Assembly (NCBI GenBank): GCA_037447655.1
Contig: JBBHKE010001627.1
Coordinates: 186,829-250,828 of the forward strand
DNA length: 64,000 nucleotides
Reading direction: 5' to 3'
Source: Zygnema cylindricum
Taxonomy: Eukaryota > Streptophyta > Zygnematophyceae > Zygnematales > Zygnemataceae
Numbering within the stretch: position 1 is the stretch's first letter; each line of letters opens with the position of its first letter. The position numbers and the translations under genes are program-made. A model generated the notes under the pieces. That model searched no databases, was not told where the DNA came from, and saw nothing but the letters and a program-made list of their open reading frames with translations. Of the stretch, positions 11,026 through 20,945 are shown piece by piece.

Positions 11026-11979
11026 AATCACAATCAAAGTACAAAGAGGAAACTCTCACAAATACCCACAAATGACCAACTTCACAATGAAGCTCAAAGC
11101 AAATAAGACACACACTAGGTTTGCAAATTTGACACATTGAAGAAAATACATCAAAGAAAACACATGCAGAATTTTACACAATTCTGCCAAAAGATCACAA
11201 TGATCTTATAATTCAAAAAACCCAAAAATTGCTTCGCAGTTTTTCATACAAAGAGAATCCTAACTTCCAAAATATTCTAAGTCCTACATATACAAGTGAT
11301 CCTACAGCTGATGTAAACCGTACCACAATTACCGAGGTCCACCGCACACTAAACCTTTACCAAACCAAACCTTCGCCGTCTACCGTACAAACTATTTACA
11401 TCAATCTTTAACTCTAGTCGCCGCTAATGTGTGCAGCAAAAGTTCATTCACCAAAATGACGGCGCACTTCAATATTTCACTTTCAAAAATGACGGCAAAC
11501 TCCGTCCGCCGTACACGCATTCGTTCCCATTGAAGATGAACCTCCACGTGTAAATTGAGTCACCAAATGACTACGTACTTCGTTGTCCACATCAACCAAC
11601 CTTGAGTACCCCCATATACCGACACGTGTGCCTGAGGTGTACTGAGTCTGTGTACTCCTTTTGGAGTAACATAAACACTAAATCCTGCCTACAACAGTTT
11701 AGCTTTCATACGAACTGCTATGGCTGCGGTGATCTACCAGCCCAGCTGTAATGTTTAGAGCAGCGCAGCTGTTTACACAAGCTGCTATGACTGCAGTGTT
11801 CTACCAGCGCAACTGCGACATTAGAGCAGCGCAGCATGGCAGCATAGCAACAAAGTATAGAAAGGATTACAGGTTTCCAGCTGCGATGTCTACAGGTTTC
11901 CAACTGCGATGTCAGACTTAGCGCAGCATAGCAGTATAGCAACAAGATATAGAGAGGACTGAAGGTTTCCAAAACAACA
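10961..11979 (-). repeat. 5' LTR of copia element B
   Basis: Minus-strand LTR from TGTTGTTTTGG (11979) to AAATCCACA (10961). It is 27 bp longer than the 3' copy, mostly because of a short tandem duplication of 'TACAGGTTTCC(A)' near 11869-11915. It encodes the first 22 gag codons at its 3' end. Confidence 0.9.
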
Positions 11980-12403
11980 ACGAAAGCCTGAGTGAGGTGT
12001 CTAAGAATGAAGTTTTTGGCAGCCATGTTGATGTCTTCCCACGTTTGGGTGTTGTTCTCTGCAGTTTTCACGGTCGCCGCTCCGGGTGTCTTGGTAATAG
12101 GAGCAATAGGAGTAAGAGGCTTCTCTTTCTCTTTCCCTTTTTCAGAGACACTGTTGTCCCCATCATCTGCCTCCTTTTCATCTGCCTCCTCTGTTGCAAC
12201 ATAGGTTGCTGGAGAAAACCTTATTCCACCAAACCCTGGTGGATTTGTCAAGGTGGAAGTTTCACTTGTCCACTAACAATACCCCAATATCGTTTTTCGT
12301 GCAAAGTCCCCATCATCATGGCTTCCCAATAGATGAACCCAAATCCATTGAAGGTGGGCAACCTAGAGGGTGGGCCCATAACTTGCAATTGTGTGTCCTC
12401 CAT
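11980..12403 (-). pseudogene. copia gag N-terminal part (element C)
   Basis: The ATG at 12403 lies inside the C LTR. The frame reads 'MEDTQL', then the primer site as 'QVMGPPSR', then 'LPTFNGFGFIYWEAMMMGTLHEKRYWGIVSGQVKLPP' and a stop. A second frame carries on with an acidic linker and ends 'NTQTWEDINMAAKNFILRHLTQAF', where element B is inserted. Gag resumes at 5764. The equivalent region of element G has the same order of motifs. Confidence 0.85.
12369..12383 (-). promoter_or_regulatory. Primer-binding site of element C
   Basis: Minus-strand AGTTATGGGCCCACC directly after the LTR end (TTGCA at 12384). Fourteen of 15 bases match the complement of the plant tRNA-iMet anticodon arm. The same bases are codons of gag (V-M-G-P). 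Confidence 0.8.
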
Positions 12404-12582
12404 TGGACTAAAGAATTCAAGAAGCATTTAGATAGATTTTAACTAACCCACTTTGAGCCACAACCATTGTTGCCCAAGAGGACTGCAATTATGTGTCCTC
12501 CATTGGACTACAGAATACAAGAAGCCTCTAGATAATATTTAACTAACCCACTTTAAGCCACGACCACTTCTGCCCAAGAAGG
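12383..12582. repeat. Tandem duplication of about 100 bp inside the C LTR
   Basis: Two copies (about 12383-12480 and 12482-12582) both read GCAATT..GTGTCCTCCATTGGACTA, then ..AACTAACCCACTTT.AGCCAC. The duplicated piece covers the gag start codon region at the LTR end, so the LTR carries two ATGGAGGACACA-type starts. Confidence 0.75.
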
Positions 12583-12696
12583 CAAACTGACAATTTGACA
12601 ACACCCTTGTAAAGCCTGGACTCCCCTGAGTCCGTAGCAAAAAGAATCACTGAAAACGGCCAACCAGCCGATAAGTTATGAGGCAGTAAAAATGCC
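12571..12696 (-). other. Five-hairpin block of the copia LTR (copy in element C)
   Basis: On the minus strand, stems GGCA/TGCC (12682-12696), CGGC/GCCG, GACTC/GAGTC, a weaker CAC/GTG arm and TGCC/GGCA (12571-12584), in the same order as in the other LTRs. The second stem is CGGC/GCCG here but TGCTC/GAGCA in elements A, G and the solo LTR. Confidence 0.5.
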
Positions 12697-13224
12697 AATT
12701 TGTACAAACTCTCAAAGGGAGAGGTGACTACCTACCAAAATTTTCTAAGTCCTGATTCTCTCTAATAACTCCTATCTACTGAAGTACGGACCAATCAGAT
12801 TACTGTATCGTACACAAAAGTACTACTGCCGATGTACCTTTTGTACGGCCTATGTACGACAAGGCTATTAAGTGGACGCGTGTCCGCTTTTCACTCGTCC
12901 GTACGTTCCTCGGAATTCCTATGACCGAATGTCATCTCTCCACGTGGCTCCAGGTCATGCCACGTCACAAAACGCCAAAGTGACCACTCCGGGATTTCGG
13001 CGATGATGTGCGCCGTTGGATTTTATGCGAAACGCAATCTTAGCCGTAATAAATACTTGCGCGACATTTGTTCCGATGTCGAAATAAAATGCGTGGTATC
13101 CGTTTTGAATTAGCGTCGTACGACGTACTTTATAAAACTGAATCTATGTACGCCGTATACAGTTCTAGTTAAATGAATTTTATCCACTCGAACTAAATAT
13201 ATATCTATCACATACCATAGCACT

Positions 13225-13305
13225 TAGCATTGGTCCTAGTCTATTAGGATAAAGCTGACCGCTACCGGTCAACTTGACGAACCGCAGGTACCGGGATCAA
13301 ATCTC
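13225..13305 (+). other. tRNA-like block, antisense in the copia LTR (element C)
   Basis: Reads GGTCCTAGTCTATTAGGATA, then a GC-rich middle, then GGGATCAAATCTCTGG, which resembles a T-arm/B box (GGTTCAAATCC type). It matches in position the blocks in the sister LTRs. Pairing is degenerate, so it is probably tRNA-derived and not a working tRNA. Confidence 0.4.
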
Positions 13306-13521
13306 TGGTCCGTCAAGTATATTTTTAGTAACCTACTAAAAATAGCTGTCTGTTGAACTAAGGCAGCCATGGATCAACCTCTCTCTCTTACCTTCAGTGA
13401 CTACAACAAGTATGGGAGCTAGAGAGCGGAGGTGGAGGCAGGTTGTCCGTCCTTTTTCTTTTCCTTTTATAAAAACATATTTAAACCTAGAAAATACTCT
13501 AGAAATCTATAAATTTCAACA

Positions 13522-14434
13522 AAGACAATTTGACAGTCTGACTGCACCCCTGTGCGGCGTGGACTCCACTAAGTCCGTAACAAAAAAAGAATCACTGAAA
13601 ACGACCAACCAACCGATATTTTATAAGGTGGCAAAGATGCCAATTTATACAAACTCTCAAAGAGAGAGGTGACTGTCTACAAAAAGAATTACCAAGTCCT
13701 AAACCCCTCTCACAACCCTTGTCTACTATAGTACGATCCAATCAAATCATTGTGTAGTACAGAAAGGTACTACGGCCAATGTAATTTTTGTACGGGGTGT
13801 GTACTACAAGGCTATTGAGTGGACGCGTGTCCACATTTTACTCGTTATTATGTTCTCTGAATTTCCGCGACCAAATGTTAACTCTCCGCGTGGTGTCAGG
13901 TCATGTCACGTCCGAATACCGCCAAAGTGAACATTCCGGGATCTCGACGTTGATATGTGTCGTTAGATAAAAAACGGGCAATTAATGTGAACCGTCGAAA
14001 CAAATGTCTGATTCATTTGTTTCGTGCGGTGATCATGTTCGCACCCTATTTTCAACTGGTTCTATGTTCCCTCGTTCATAATTTTGATAATTGAATTAAC
14101 AATCATTTTACATTTTATATATTTATCTCACCTTATGTATACTAGCGAACTTCTACGAAAGATCGGTTAGAGCTGACGGCTACGCCTTCCTCTGCCGGTC
14201 GGAGGTTGGAGTCCTATCGTACTCAACCTTTTGTTGAGAGTGACTTATGTCACTCTTTAGTCTTGCTTATGGAGCTGAGGTAGCCATGGCTCCATCACTC
14301 TCTCTTTCTCCTTCAATGACTACAAGTATGGGGGCTAGAGAGAAGGGTTGGAGACAGCCTAACTGCTCTTGTTTTGCCTTTTTTATTAAACTAATTAGAC
14401 CTAAAAATACACTATAAATCTAGTTATTTCAACA
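13522..14434 (-). repeat. Truncated copia LTR D (host of element C)
   Basis: Minus-strand LTR starting TGTTGAAATAACTAG at 14434. It aligns with the C LTR (for example GAATCACTGAAAACG, TTTGTACGG, GTGTCC) but stops at 13522, where element C is inserted. The rest of D would lie left of the window. It carries GTATAAATTGGCATC (TATA-like, about 13635) and a tRNA-like block at 14160-14225 (plus strand, GGTTAGAGCTGACGG ... GGTCGGAGGTTGGAGTCC). Confidence 0.8.
14160..14225 (+). other. tRNA-like block, antisense in LTR D
   Basis: GGTTAGAGCTGACGGCTACG resembles a D-arm/A-box segment. GGTCGGAGGTTGGAGTCC about 30 nt later resembles a T-arm (one change from GGTTCGAGTCC). Spacing is tRNA-like. The orientation is opposite to the retrotransposon, as in the other LTRs. 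Confidence 0.45.
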
Positions 14435-14734
14435 CACGCTAGTTGACGTAGGCTAACGTCTTGTGTCAGTTCACGGCGGACAAAAAAAGTATCGTTTTCC
14501 CCTTTTTCAAGTGTGAACCACGCAATATATATGGTATGCAAATGAAGATTATGAGTTGAAGTTGGTCGGTGTAAGAAATATTTGACGATTTTCAATATAA
14601 GATCTTATCTTACATGGTACGATTCAATTCTGAGCACATCGATTACGGACCCTTCGCAAAAGATCATCGTTCAAAATTAAGCATCCTCTAATGTTGGTCG
14701 TATAATTACAGAACATCCTGATGGAACGCCACCC
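14435..14734. mobile_element. Partial Harbinger-like MITE, copy Q1
   Basis: Matches 37600-37815 (shared ATATTTGACGATTTTCAATA, GAGCACATCGATTAC/GAGCACGTGGATTAC and ATGGAACGCCACCCTAA). It ends in ...GGAACGCCACCC followed by TAA, as expected for a PIF/Harbinger-type element with a 3-bp target. The left part was cut by LTR D. Confidence 0.6.
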
Positions 14735-14769
14735 TAAATTCCTTTATGAAAATGTTATATCACACAAGC

Positions 14770-14847
14770 TAGAGTTCATAACTCTTATCATTTTTTTCCC
14801 TTTTTTTACTCTAATTTTTTCTTTACTCTAATTACGATTCGCGGTGT
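14770..14847 (-). repeat. End fragment of a 'CACCGCG' TA-target inverted-repeat element
   Basis: Reverse complement of the left end of the element at 16395: ...TTTACTCTAATTACGATTCGCGGTG then TA. Only about 75 bp of terminal sequence is recognisable. Confidence 0.6.
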
Positions 14848-14988
14848 AGCTTGTACTCCAATCAAAGCCTTCGAAATTTTGATGGCCCTCTTTGTTTCAG
14901 TGTTAAAACTTGGTATGCTTCATTAGTATTATACTCTTTTGAGTAAAACTCGCAACAGATTTACGTACGATATGAATTTTTCACGTCA
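14848..14988. other. Short spacer, nothing recognised
   Basis: AT-rich spacer between the TA-target end fragment and MITE P1. No gene or repeat identified. Confidence 0.4.
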
Positions 14989-15732
14989 GGGTATGTCCCC
15001 ATGTGCATAAGTAAGGGTTTTTTTTTTTCTGTCGTTTTCCTGTAAAACTTAGCGCCGTACTACTTAAGTTGCAACTGTACGAAGGGATCGTAAATTTGTA
15101 GAGTACAATTTGCGTCATCCTCAAATTTAAGATGTGTGAAAATTTGATGTTTTGTGTTTTTTGACCCACTTCCACGACAAAAAACGTCATCTTCAAACTT
15201 ACGTTTTAATCACATGTGGGATATGTTTTAAAACTAGGCATTTTACATAAACAAATTGGAACATATATTCGCATGTGCCGTAATTTTCGAAAATTTTCAT
15301 ACGATTTCGAAGGACAAAGAAAAGTACAAAAAATGTTATGTTTTGTCCGTTTGCGTTCGAATACAACAAAGAGATTGTCCGTTTTCGTCCCGTACAGATT
15401 TCTTTTCCGATGCCATTTCATGTCGACCGGATAGGAGACGCAAAGGCAAAGCGCCTCGTCTTCAACCGTGAAACGGCACAGGCTGGAAGGCGGTATGTCT
15501 ACAATGTCACGGTAAATCATGCGACGTCACAAACGGGTCCAAAAAATAACGTGCGACCAGAAATTGTAGACGTTAACAACCGTCACAGGCATTGTCGATG
15601 TATACAATCGTCACAAGTGTAAATTACGATTTCGTCTTTACAAACATAGGGACACTTGAAAACCGGGTCCGGCGGATCCGCGCTAAAATACAAAGTAAGC
15701 TCGCTAAGTTACAAGTACATGGGGACATACCC
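14989..15732. mobile_element. Harbinger-like MITE, copy P1 (744 bp)
   Basis: Terminal inverted repeats GGGTATGTCCCCATGT / ACATGGGGACATACCC, flanked by TCA on the left and TTA on the right, matching the TNA target of PIF/Harbinger elements. The interior near the right end (CCGGGTCCGGCGGATCC, CTAAGTTACAAGTACATG) is shared with copy P2 at 17059-17759. No transposase frame is visible, so it is non-autonomous. Confidence 0.8.
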
Positions 15733-15899
15733 TTAAACATGACTTGTCGTATGCGCGTCAGGTGTACGAAAAGAAATTTGAGGCCGTGCGACATAAATAT
15801 TGACGTCGAGTTTAGCTCGTCAATATTTCGATATACTGAAATTGCCCCGCTTTGTTTGCAATTTTGTATACCACACGTTGAATCGCTATTAGGGTCAAT

Positions 15900-16050
15900 A
15901 ATTTTTTCGCCTCTCAAAACGTCTTTTTTCCGTACACACGTCCAATTTTCAATTTAAGACTGCCATTCGTAAGCTGAGAATATAATCTTTCAATCGCAAT
16001 TGTGAGATCCACAATCCGACAAGTGTGTACGGATAAAAGATGTTTTAAGA
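15900..16050. repeat. Fold-back repeat with TTTTTTCGCCTCT arms
   Basis: Inverted arms TTTTTTCGCCTCTCAAAACG (15902) and TCTTAAAACATCTTTTATCC-type (16020-16050, other strand) enclose CTTTCAATCGCAATTG. Related sequence with GCGATTGAAAG occurs at 30000-30140 and 51465-51600, so it is a dispersed short element. Confidence 0.5.
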
Positions 16051-16394
16051 GGCGAAAAAAACATTAACGCTAATTACTATTCAAGTATTCATATCATAAC
16101 ATCCACCCTGTTGAACTCGGACGTCGTGGTTCCAAAGATGCGTCACCACATTGAAAATCGGTTCATCCGATGCGATACGCATCACTAAAAAATCCTTCTT
16201 TGTCGCACTGTATTTTAAACGTACACTTAGTGCTTACAATGTATGCAACTATGCATGTCGACGTTTTTAAACAAAACATTACACAATTGCAAAACTGGTG
16301 CGTCTATTTAAATTGGCGCAGTGAAAGGACTTTTGGCGCAGATTTTGACGAACAACCGAACAAAATTCGACGAAGTAAAAGGACAACTACAGTA
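16051..16394. other. Spacer between repeats, nothing recognised
   Basis: About 340 bp between the fold-back repeat and the TA-target element. Open frames are short and without family resemblance. Confidence 0.4.
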
Positions 16395-16990
16395 CACCGC
16401 GAATCGTAATTAGAGTAATGAAAAAATTAGAGTAAAAAAACAAAAAAAAAACAATTAGAGTAATGAACTCTAATTTATGTGATATAATTTTTTCACAGTC
16501 AAAGTTTACTCTAATTTATTTAAGTACTCTATATTGGGTTATGTCGGCAATAAATATCCGCGCTGAAATTATAAACACTAAATTACGTAGACGTACAAAA
16601 TCTGTCAGTCCGTATATTTTTTACGTCATTATGACGCTAGTATTATTTGTCACGCTGAATGTCAGTTAATGTTCACACTGACGACGATGCTGTCGACGGA
16701 CGAGAGTTATGCGAACGGCTTTTTTTCGATGTGATTGATTTTTCGCTTAGTGCGATTTCACGTGCGAGCGCGATTGTATCAAACTAATTTATTGTACTTT
16801 TTAACTTAAAAAGGTACATTTATGTACGGTCTAACACTGACCGTACACCACACTATTTAGGAGACAACGTATTGAAAAAAACCCTAAATAAAATAAAGAA
16901 AAAAAAAGAATGAAGTACACTAATGGAGAATAAAAAAAAAAAAAAGCGGGACGGAATTAGCATACACAACGTTAATAACGATTGGCGGTG
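16395..16990. mobile_element. TA-target inverted-repeat element Mc (596 bp)
   Basis: Left end TA|CACCGCGAATCGTAATTAG, right end AACGATTGGCGGTG|TA. The interior is shared with 19131-20510 and 47515-48032 (for example TCACACTGACGACGATGCTG and GTGCGAGCGCGATT). TA duplication and CAC... ends fit a mariner-type MITE. No coding capacity seen. Confidence 0.75.
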
Positions 16991-17058
16991 TAGCTGGACG
17001 TAAAGTCGTTAGGGTACACGTTCACTTGTTGTGGAATGTCGTACGGTAAGAAGATTTA

Positions 17059-17759
17059 GGGTGTGTCTCCATGTATCTAAGTAAGGGTTTTTTAGGGTTT
17101 TTAGAGCCGTACCGCATAAGTGTCAACCGTACAAGAAAAAAGGAGAAGTAAATTTTGCGTCATCATCGAATTTAAAATGTACTACATGTTGTCGTCTTGT
17201 GTTCTTCGACCCACGGCCACGCCAAAAAACGTCATCTTCAAACTTTCCTTTAAAAAACATACGCGATGTATTTTAAAACAAAGTATTTTTGGTAAACAAA
17301 TAATAACACGTATTCACACGTGTAAAGTTTTTTAGAAAAAATCAAATGAATTCAAATGACGACGAAAAATACACATTTCGGTATGTTTTGTCCGTTTGGG
17401 TCCATCAAAGTACATAATTTGTTTCGTTTTGTCAGTTTTCGTTCAGTACGGAATTTTTCATTTCAGAGGATCTGAAGACTCCGATGCCATTTCACGAAAA
17501 CGTGAGAAATATCTGAGGGCGCCACATCAACTCGCACTTGCCGCCTCTCACCGTACAATTAGCGACGTCACGAACAATATGGAAAATCACAGACTGTAGA
17601 CGTTGGCAACCGTCACGCGCATGTCAGTGTATACAATCGTCACATCCTTTAGTTTTAATTCCGTTTTTACACATAGGGACACTTGAAATCCGGGTCCGCC
17701 GGATCTGCGCTAAAAAACAAAGTAATTTCTCTAAGTTACAAGTACATGGAGACGCACCC
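17059..17759. mobile_element. Harbinger-like MITE, copy P2 (701 bp)
   Basis: Ends GGGTGTGTCTCCATGT / ACATGGAGACGCACCC, perfect TTA duplication on both sides. Internal similarity to P1 includes ACTTGAAATCCGGGTCC and GCGCTAAAA. Confidence 0.8.
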
Positions 17760-17762
17760 TTA

Positions 17763-19016
17763 TTTATAGATGTCACGTGCGGCAATGATGCGACACTTTG
17801 ATTGGTTTTCAACGCTTAGAATCTTGTTACCACCGAATTTGGCGCTCTATTGCAGTCCTAAATGCCGAAAAAGCCCTTAAGATTCTCTGCATTCCGTATC
17901 TCTCTTAGGGCTGCTAGCTGGCGTATCGTACGAAAATATTAAAGTAAACAGAATAGCAGAGTCTAAACATGGAAAATATCGTCTTTCCTAAAATTGGGCT
18001 TTTGTCACGAAAGGTTTTCGAAGATCGCCTGTACGCTATATGCCAAAAGATACGGAATCGTCCAAGATCTTTGTTGCTCATGTACCTCGTAGGATAAAAA
18101 ACCAGGAAAACAAGATAACCGGTCGCGATAAGCCGGCAGATAATAAAGCGTCAATTTTCACTAAACGCCGTCAATCCGGCTGACGCGCAGTTTCGAATCA
18201 AAGTCATGTCGTTTTCCGTGACGCGATGACAAAAAAAATAGGACTTAAAAAACGCATTAAATGCAATAGCCGTGGAGAATCGGCTGGTCCTCATATTTTC
18301 TCACACGCGTGTGAATAAATAGAGGCCGAATCAGGATTACACAAGAATTGCCGCAAGAAGATTCTCAGACAAGTTTTCCGTTATCGCAAAAAAGGGAAAA
18401 TGGATTTGTCCTATTTTGAGAGTTTTAACCCGAAAAAAAAATCGAGACGCGTAAATCAGCCGTAAAATCGGTGAAGTACAAGTTTCGTCTCAGAATTTTT
18501 GTTTATTTATTTATTTCCTTTTGTTGTATTAAGCCACATTATAAAAGGCTATTTAGTGCGACATCGTGTAAAATAAACGTCCCAAAATTGCCGAAGCATT
18601 GCCTGATGGCCAATAGCGTAGGACGGTGTAACGTCACTAATTTTCTCAGCTGCCGTACCATGTAACTGTACGACACTTCGAAAATAATCCACTTTAATTT
18701 CAGAATTTTCCTGCAGAAGCGCAACGTGCAGCCCGCCGCCAAAAAAAAAACGGTCGTACTTTTTCCTAATAACTATGACTGAAAAAATCCAATCCAGCTT
18801 TGCAGGCGTGTGGATAAACGCATCGTCATGAATCGCTGTGGTTGGCTGCGCTCGCCAGTATCTGTGAAATATCTTCTCGTTTTCGCATGCGCGCCGCCAG
18901 TGACGTCATACAGAATATTGCGCCACGTGATGCCCTCCAGTCCCTTTAATTACAGCGGCAGGCTGGCCCTGGCAGGACTCGTACGGTCAGTTGGAAATCG
19001 TCAGGAAGACAGAAAC
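17763..19016. other. About 1.25 kb with no recognised gene
   Basis: Not obviously repetitive within this window. A short frame starts at about 18400 ('MDLSYFESFNPKKKSRRVNQP', stop) downstream of GTGAATAAATAGAGG (18310, TATA-like). Nothing supports it as a gene beyond that. Confidence 0.3.
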
Positions 19017-19130
19017 TACACCGCGAATCGTTGTTAGTGTCAAAGTCACTAATTTGGGTTCTTAAAATTTTGATTTTTTTCCTCAAATAGGATACATGAC
19101 TTTAATTTTTCCTTGACGTTAATTAAGGTA

Positions 19131-20510
19131 CACCGCGAATCGTAATTAGAGTAATGAAAAAATTAGAGTAAAAAAACAAAAAAAAATAATTAGAGTAATC
19201 AACGCTAATTTATGTGATAGAGCTTTTTCAACTATGAAGTTTACTCTAATTTATTTAGTTAGGGTGGAATTCCATTAGAAGAAAAGTGTGGTTCGTTACT
19301 GGACGCCGTACAAGTTCGTACATATTCGTACCACGCCGTACCTTAAAAAAAAATTTGTCGGACGAAAATTCGTTACTGGAAAGCTGTCGGAAGGCTCCAA
19401 TGATGTAGGCGTAACTCCTGGCCGTTGGATATTTCACTTTTTCAGATCCGCGAAGCAATCGCGCACATCATCCAGTGTCACGATAGTCTCCTCGCGAGGA
19501 GAGTTGTACGATACTAGACGTGTACCATTGGTACACGTGAAAAAGAAAAAAAATATCTGCTTTGAACAAGCGATCACAGGTCTACACGTCGTATAGGCCA
19601 TGTGCCTACGTCGTACGGTCCATGTGCCGCCTGCCACGCTGGATGCAAGTGAGCCGATTTTTTTTTCGCACGCTCCGTCTGACATCCACCGACATTGAAA
19701 GTTTGCCGCGACCTTCAAAGTTTGCCGCGTCTTTTTGCCGTTCCGTTTCGAAATTTTGATTTCCGTTTTCAAAATCAAAAATCTGGCCGCAAACTTTACG
19801 TACGAATCATTAACTACCTCCAGCCGTACAGATATTTCGTTCTGACTTTCCGTTTGAAGATTTTATTTAAGATTTTCAAATCTGGACTATAACCTACGTG
19901 GCGCTAATCATAATTGAGGAAGATTTGTTACTGGCCCGACAAAATGGAATAGTCTTCCAGTAAACGCTGCCAGTAGAATTTTCCGTACATTTACTGGGAC
20001 GGCCTAATGGAATTCCACCCTTATTCTATATTGGGCTATGTCGGCGATAATTATGTGCGCGATAATTATGAGCACTAAATTACGTAGATGTACAAAATGT
20101 GTCAGTCCGGTATAGTACTGACGTCATTATGACGCTAATAATATTTGTCGCATCGAATGTCAGATAATGTTCACACTGACGACGATGCTGTCGACGGACG
20201 AGAGTAATGCGAACGGCTTTTTTTAGATATGTTTCTTTTTTTTGTTTAGTGCGACTTCACATGCGAGCGCGATTCTATTAAATCATTTTTTGTACCTTTT
20301 TACTTATAAAAGTACAATTTTGCACGGTCAGACGTCGTTTGTACTCCACACTATTTAAATATAACTTATATTAGAATTTTTTACGCTAATTAAGCTTCAC
20401 CTAAATTAGAATAATGAAAAAATTAGAATCGACTACTCTATTTGATGTGTTAGAGTCGAAATTTCGAGCGACCGAATTAGAGTAATTTACTCTAATTACG
20501 ATTCGCGGTG
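19131..20510. mobile_element. TA-target inverted-repeat element Mb, nested in Ma
   Basis: Ends TA|CACCGCGAATCGTAATTAG AGTAA and TTACTCTAATTACGATTCG CGGTG|TA. The interior matches Mc and Md. It is split by the Harbinger-like element H1 at ATTTATTTA. Confidence 0.8.
19262..20020. mobile_element. Harbinger-like MITE H1 (759 bp), nested in Mb
   Basis: Perfect ends GGGTGGAATTCCATTAG / CTAATGGAATTCCACCC with TTA on both sides. Related to 46016-46759 and 51645-52350: shared GTTACTGGACGCCGTAC, CGCGAAG.AATCGCGCA and a central CTCCTCG palindrome. No transposase frame. Confidence 0.85.
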
Positions 20511-20945
20511 TACCGTACAAAATAGCGTATAGAACGAAAGTATAATAACATTTAAATAGTGTTGTTTATGGTCGATGTCAGACCGTACATAAATGTACCT
20601 TTTTAAGTGAAAATTTTACAAAAAATGAATTAAATCAAACGCGCACGCATAGGAACGTGCGCTAAAAAAACGGGATTTGTCTGACACGTAAATTAGTCTG
20701 ACATGTACGGATGGTTAAATTTCACGACGGCGTACGATTTCTAATATTTTATACGGATACATATATTAATGTATATAATCGTACGGCGAAATACGAAATT
20801 CCATTTTTGCTGTTCCCAAATTAGCATAATGCCGAAATTAGAATACACCTTTTTTTATAAAAATTTCAAATTCTTAATTAGCATCAATTATGGTATATTT
20901 CCTTTAATACTATTTAAACTTTGACACTAATAACGATTCGCGGTG

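Larger units (their letters stand above)
5765..11979 (-). mobile_element. Structurally complete Ty1/copia element B, inserted into gag of element C
   Basis: A minus-strand copia with both LTRs (10961-11979 and 5765-6756), a half-tRNA primer site, gag, protease, integrase, RT, RNase H and polypurine tract in copia order. Flanks are ACGAA on the right and ACCAA on the left, a 5-bp target duplication with one mismatch. The gag frame of the target closes perfectly across the insertion. The LTRs differ by several substitutions and a 27-bp length difference. Stops and frameshifts in gag and pol make it non-autonomous now. Its LTR is unrelated to the TGTTGAAA family. Confidence 0.9.
12384..13521 (-). 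repeat. 5' LTR of copia element C
   Basis: Minus-strand LTR from TGTTGAAAT (13521) to TTGCA (12384). It holds the hairpin block (12571-12696), a tRNA-like block (about 13225-13300, plus strand) and GCCATGGATCAACC in the upstream part. Its right end abuts the interior of another LTR (D), so element C inserted into D. Confidence 0.85.
19019..20945. mobile_element. TA-target inverted-repeat element Ma, outer element of a triple nest
   Basis: Left end TA|CACCGCGAATCGTTGTTAG TGTC, right end GACACTAATAACGATTCG CGGTG|TA: terminal repeats of about 29 bp. It is interrupted by element Mb, which is itself interrupted by H1. After removing the insertions about 550 bp remain, without coding capacity. Empty-site flanks would read ...CAGAAACTACTTTAACCG. 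Confidence 0.75.

Noticed and set aside
11718-12251. 177-codon minus-strand frame
   Set aside because: Its first part is copia gag (element C) but the rest reads into the B LTR, so it is not one gene.
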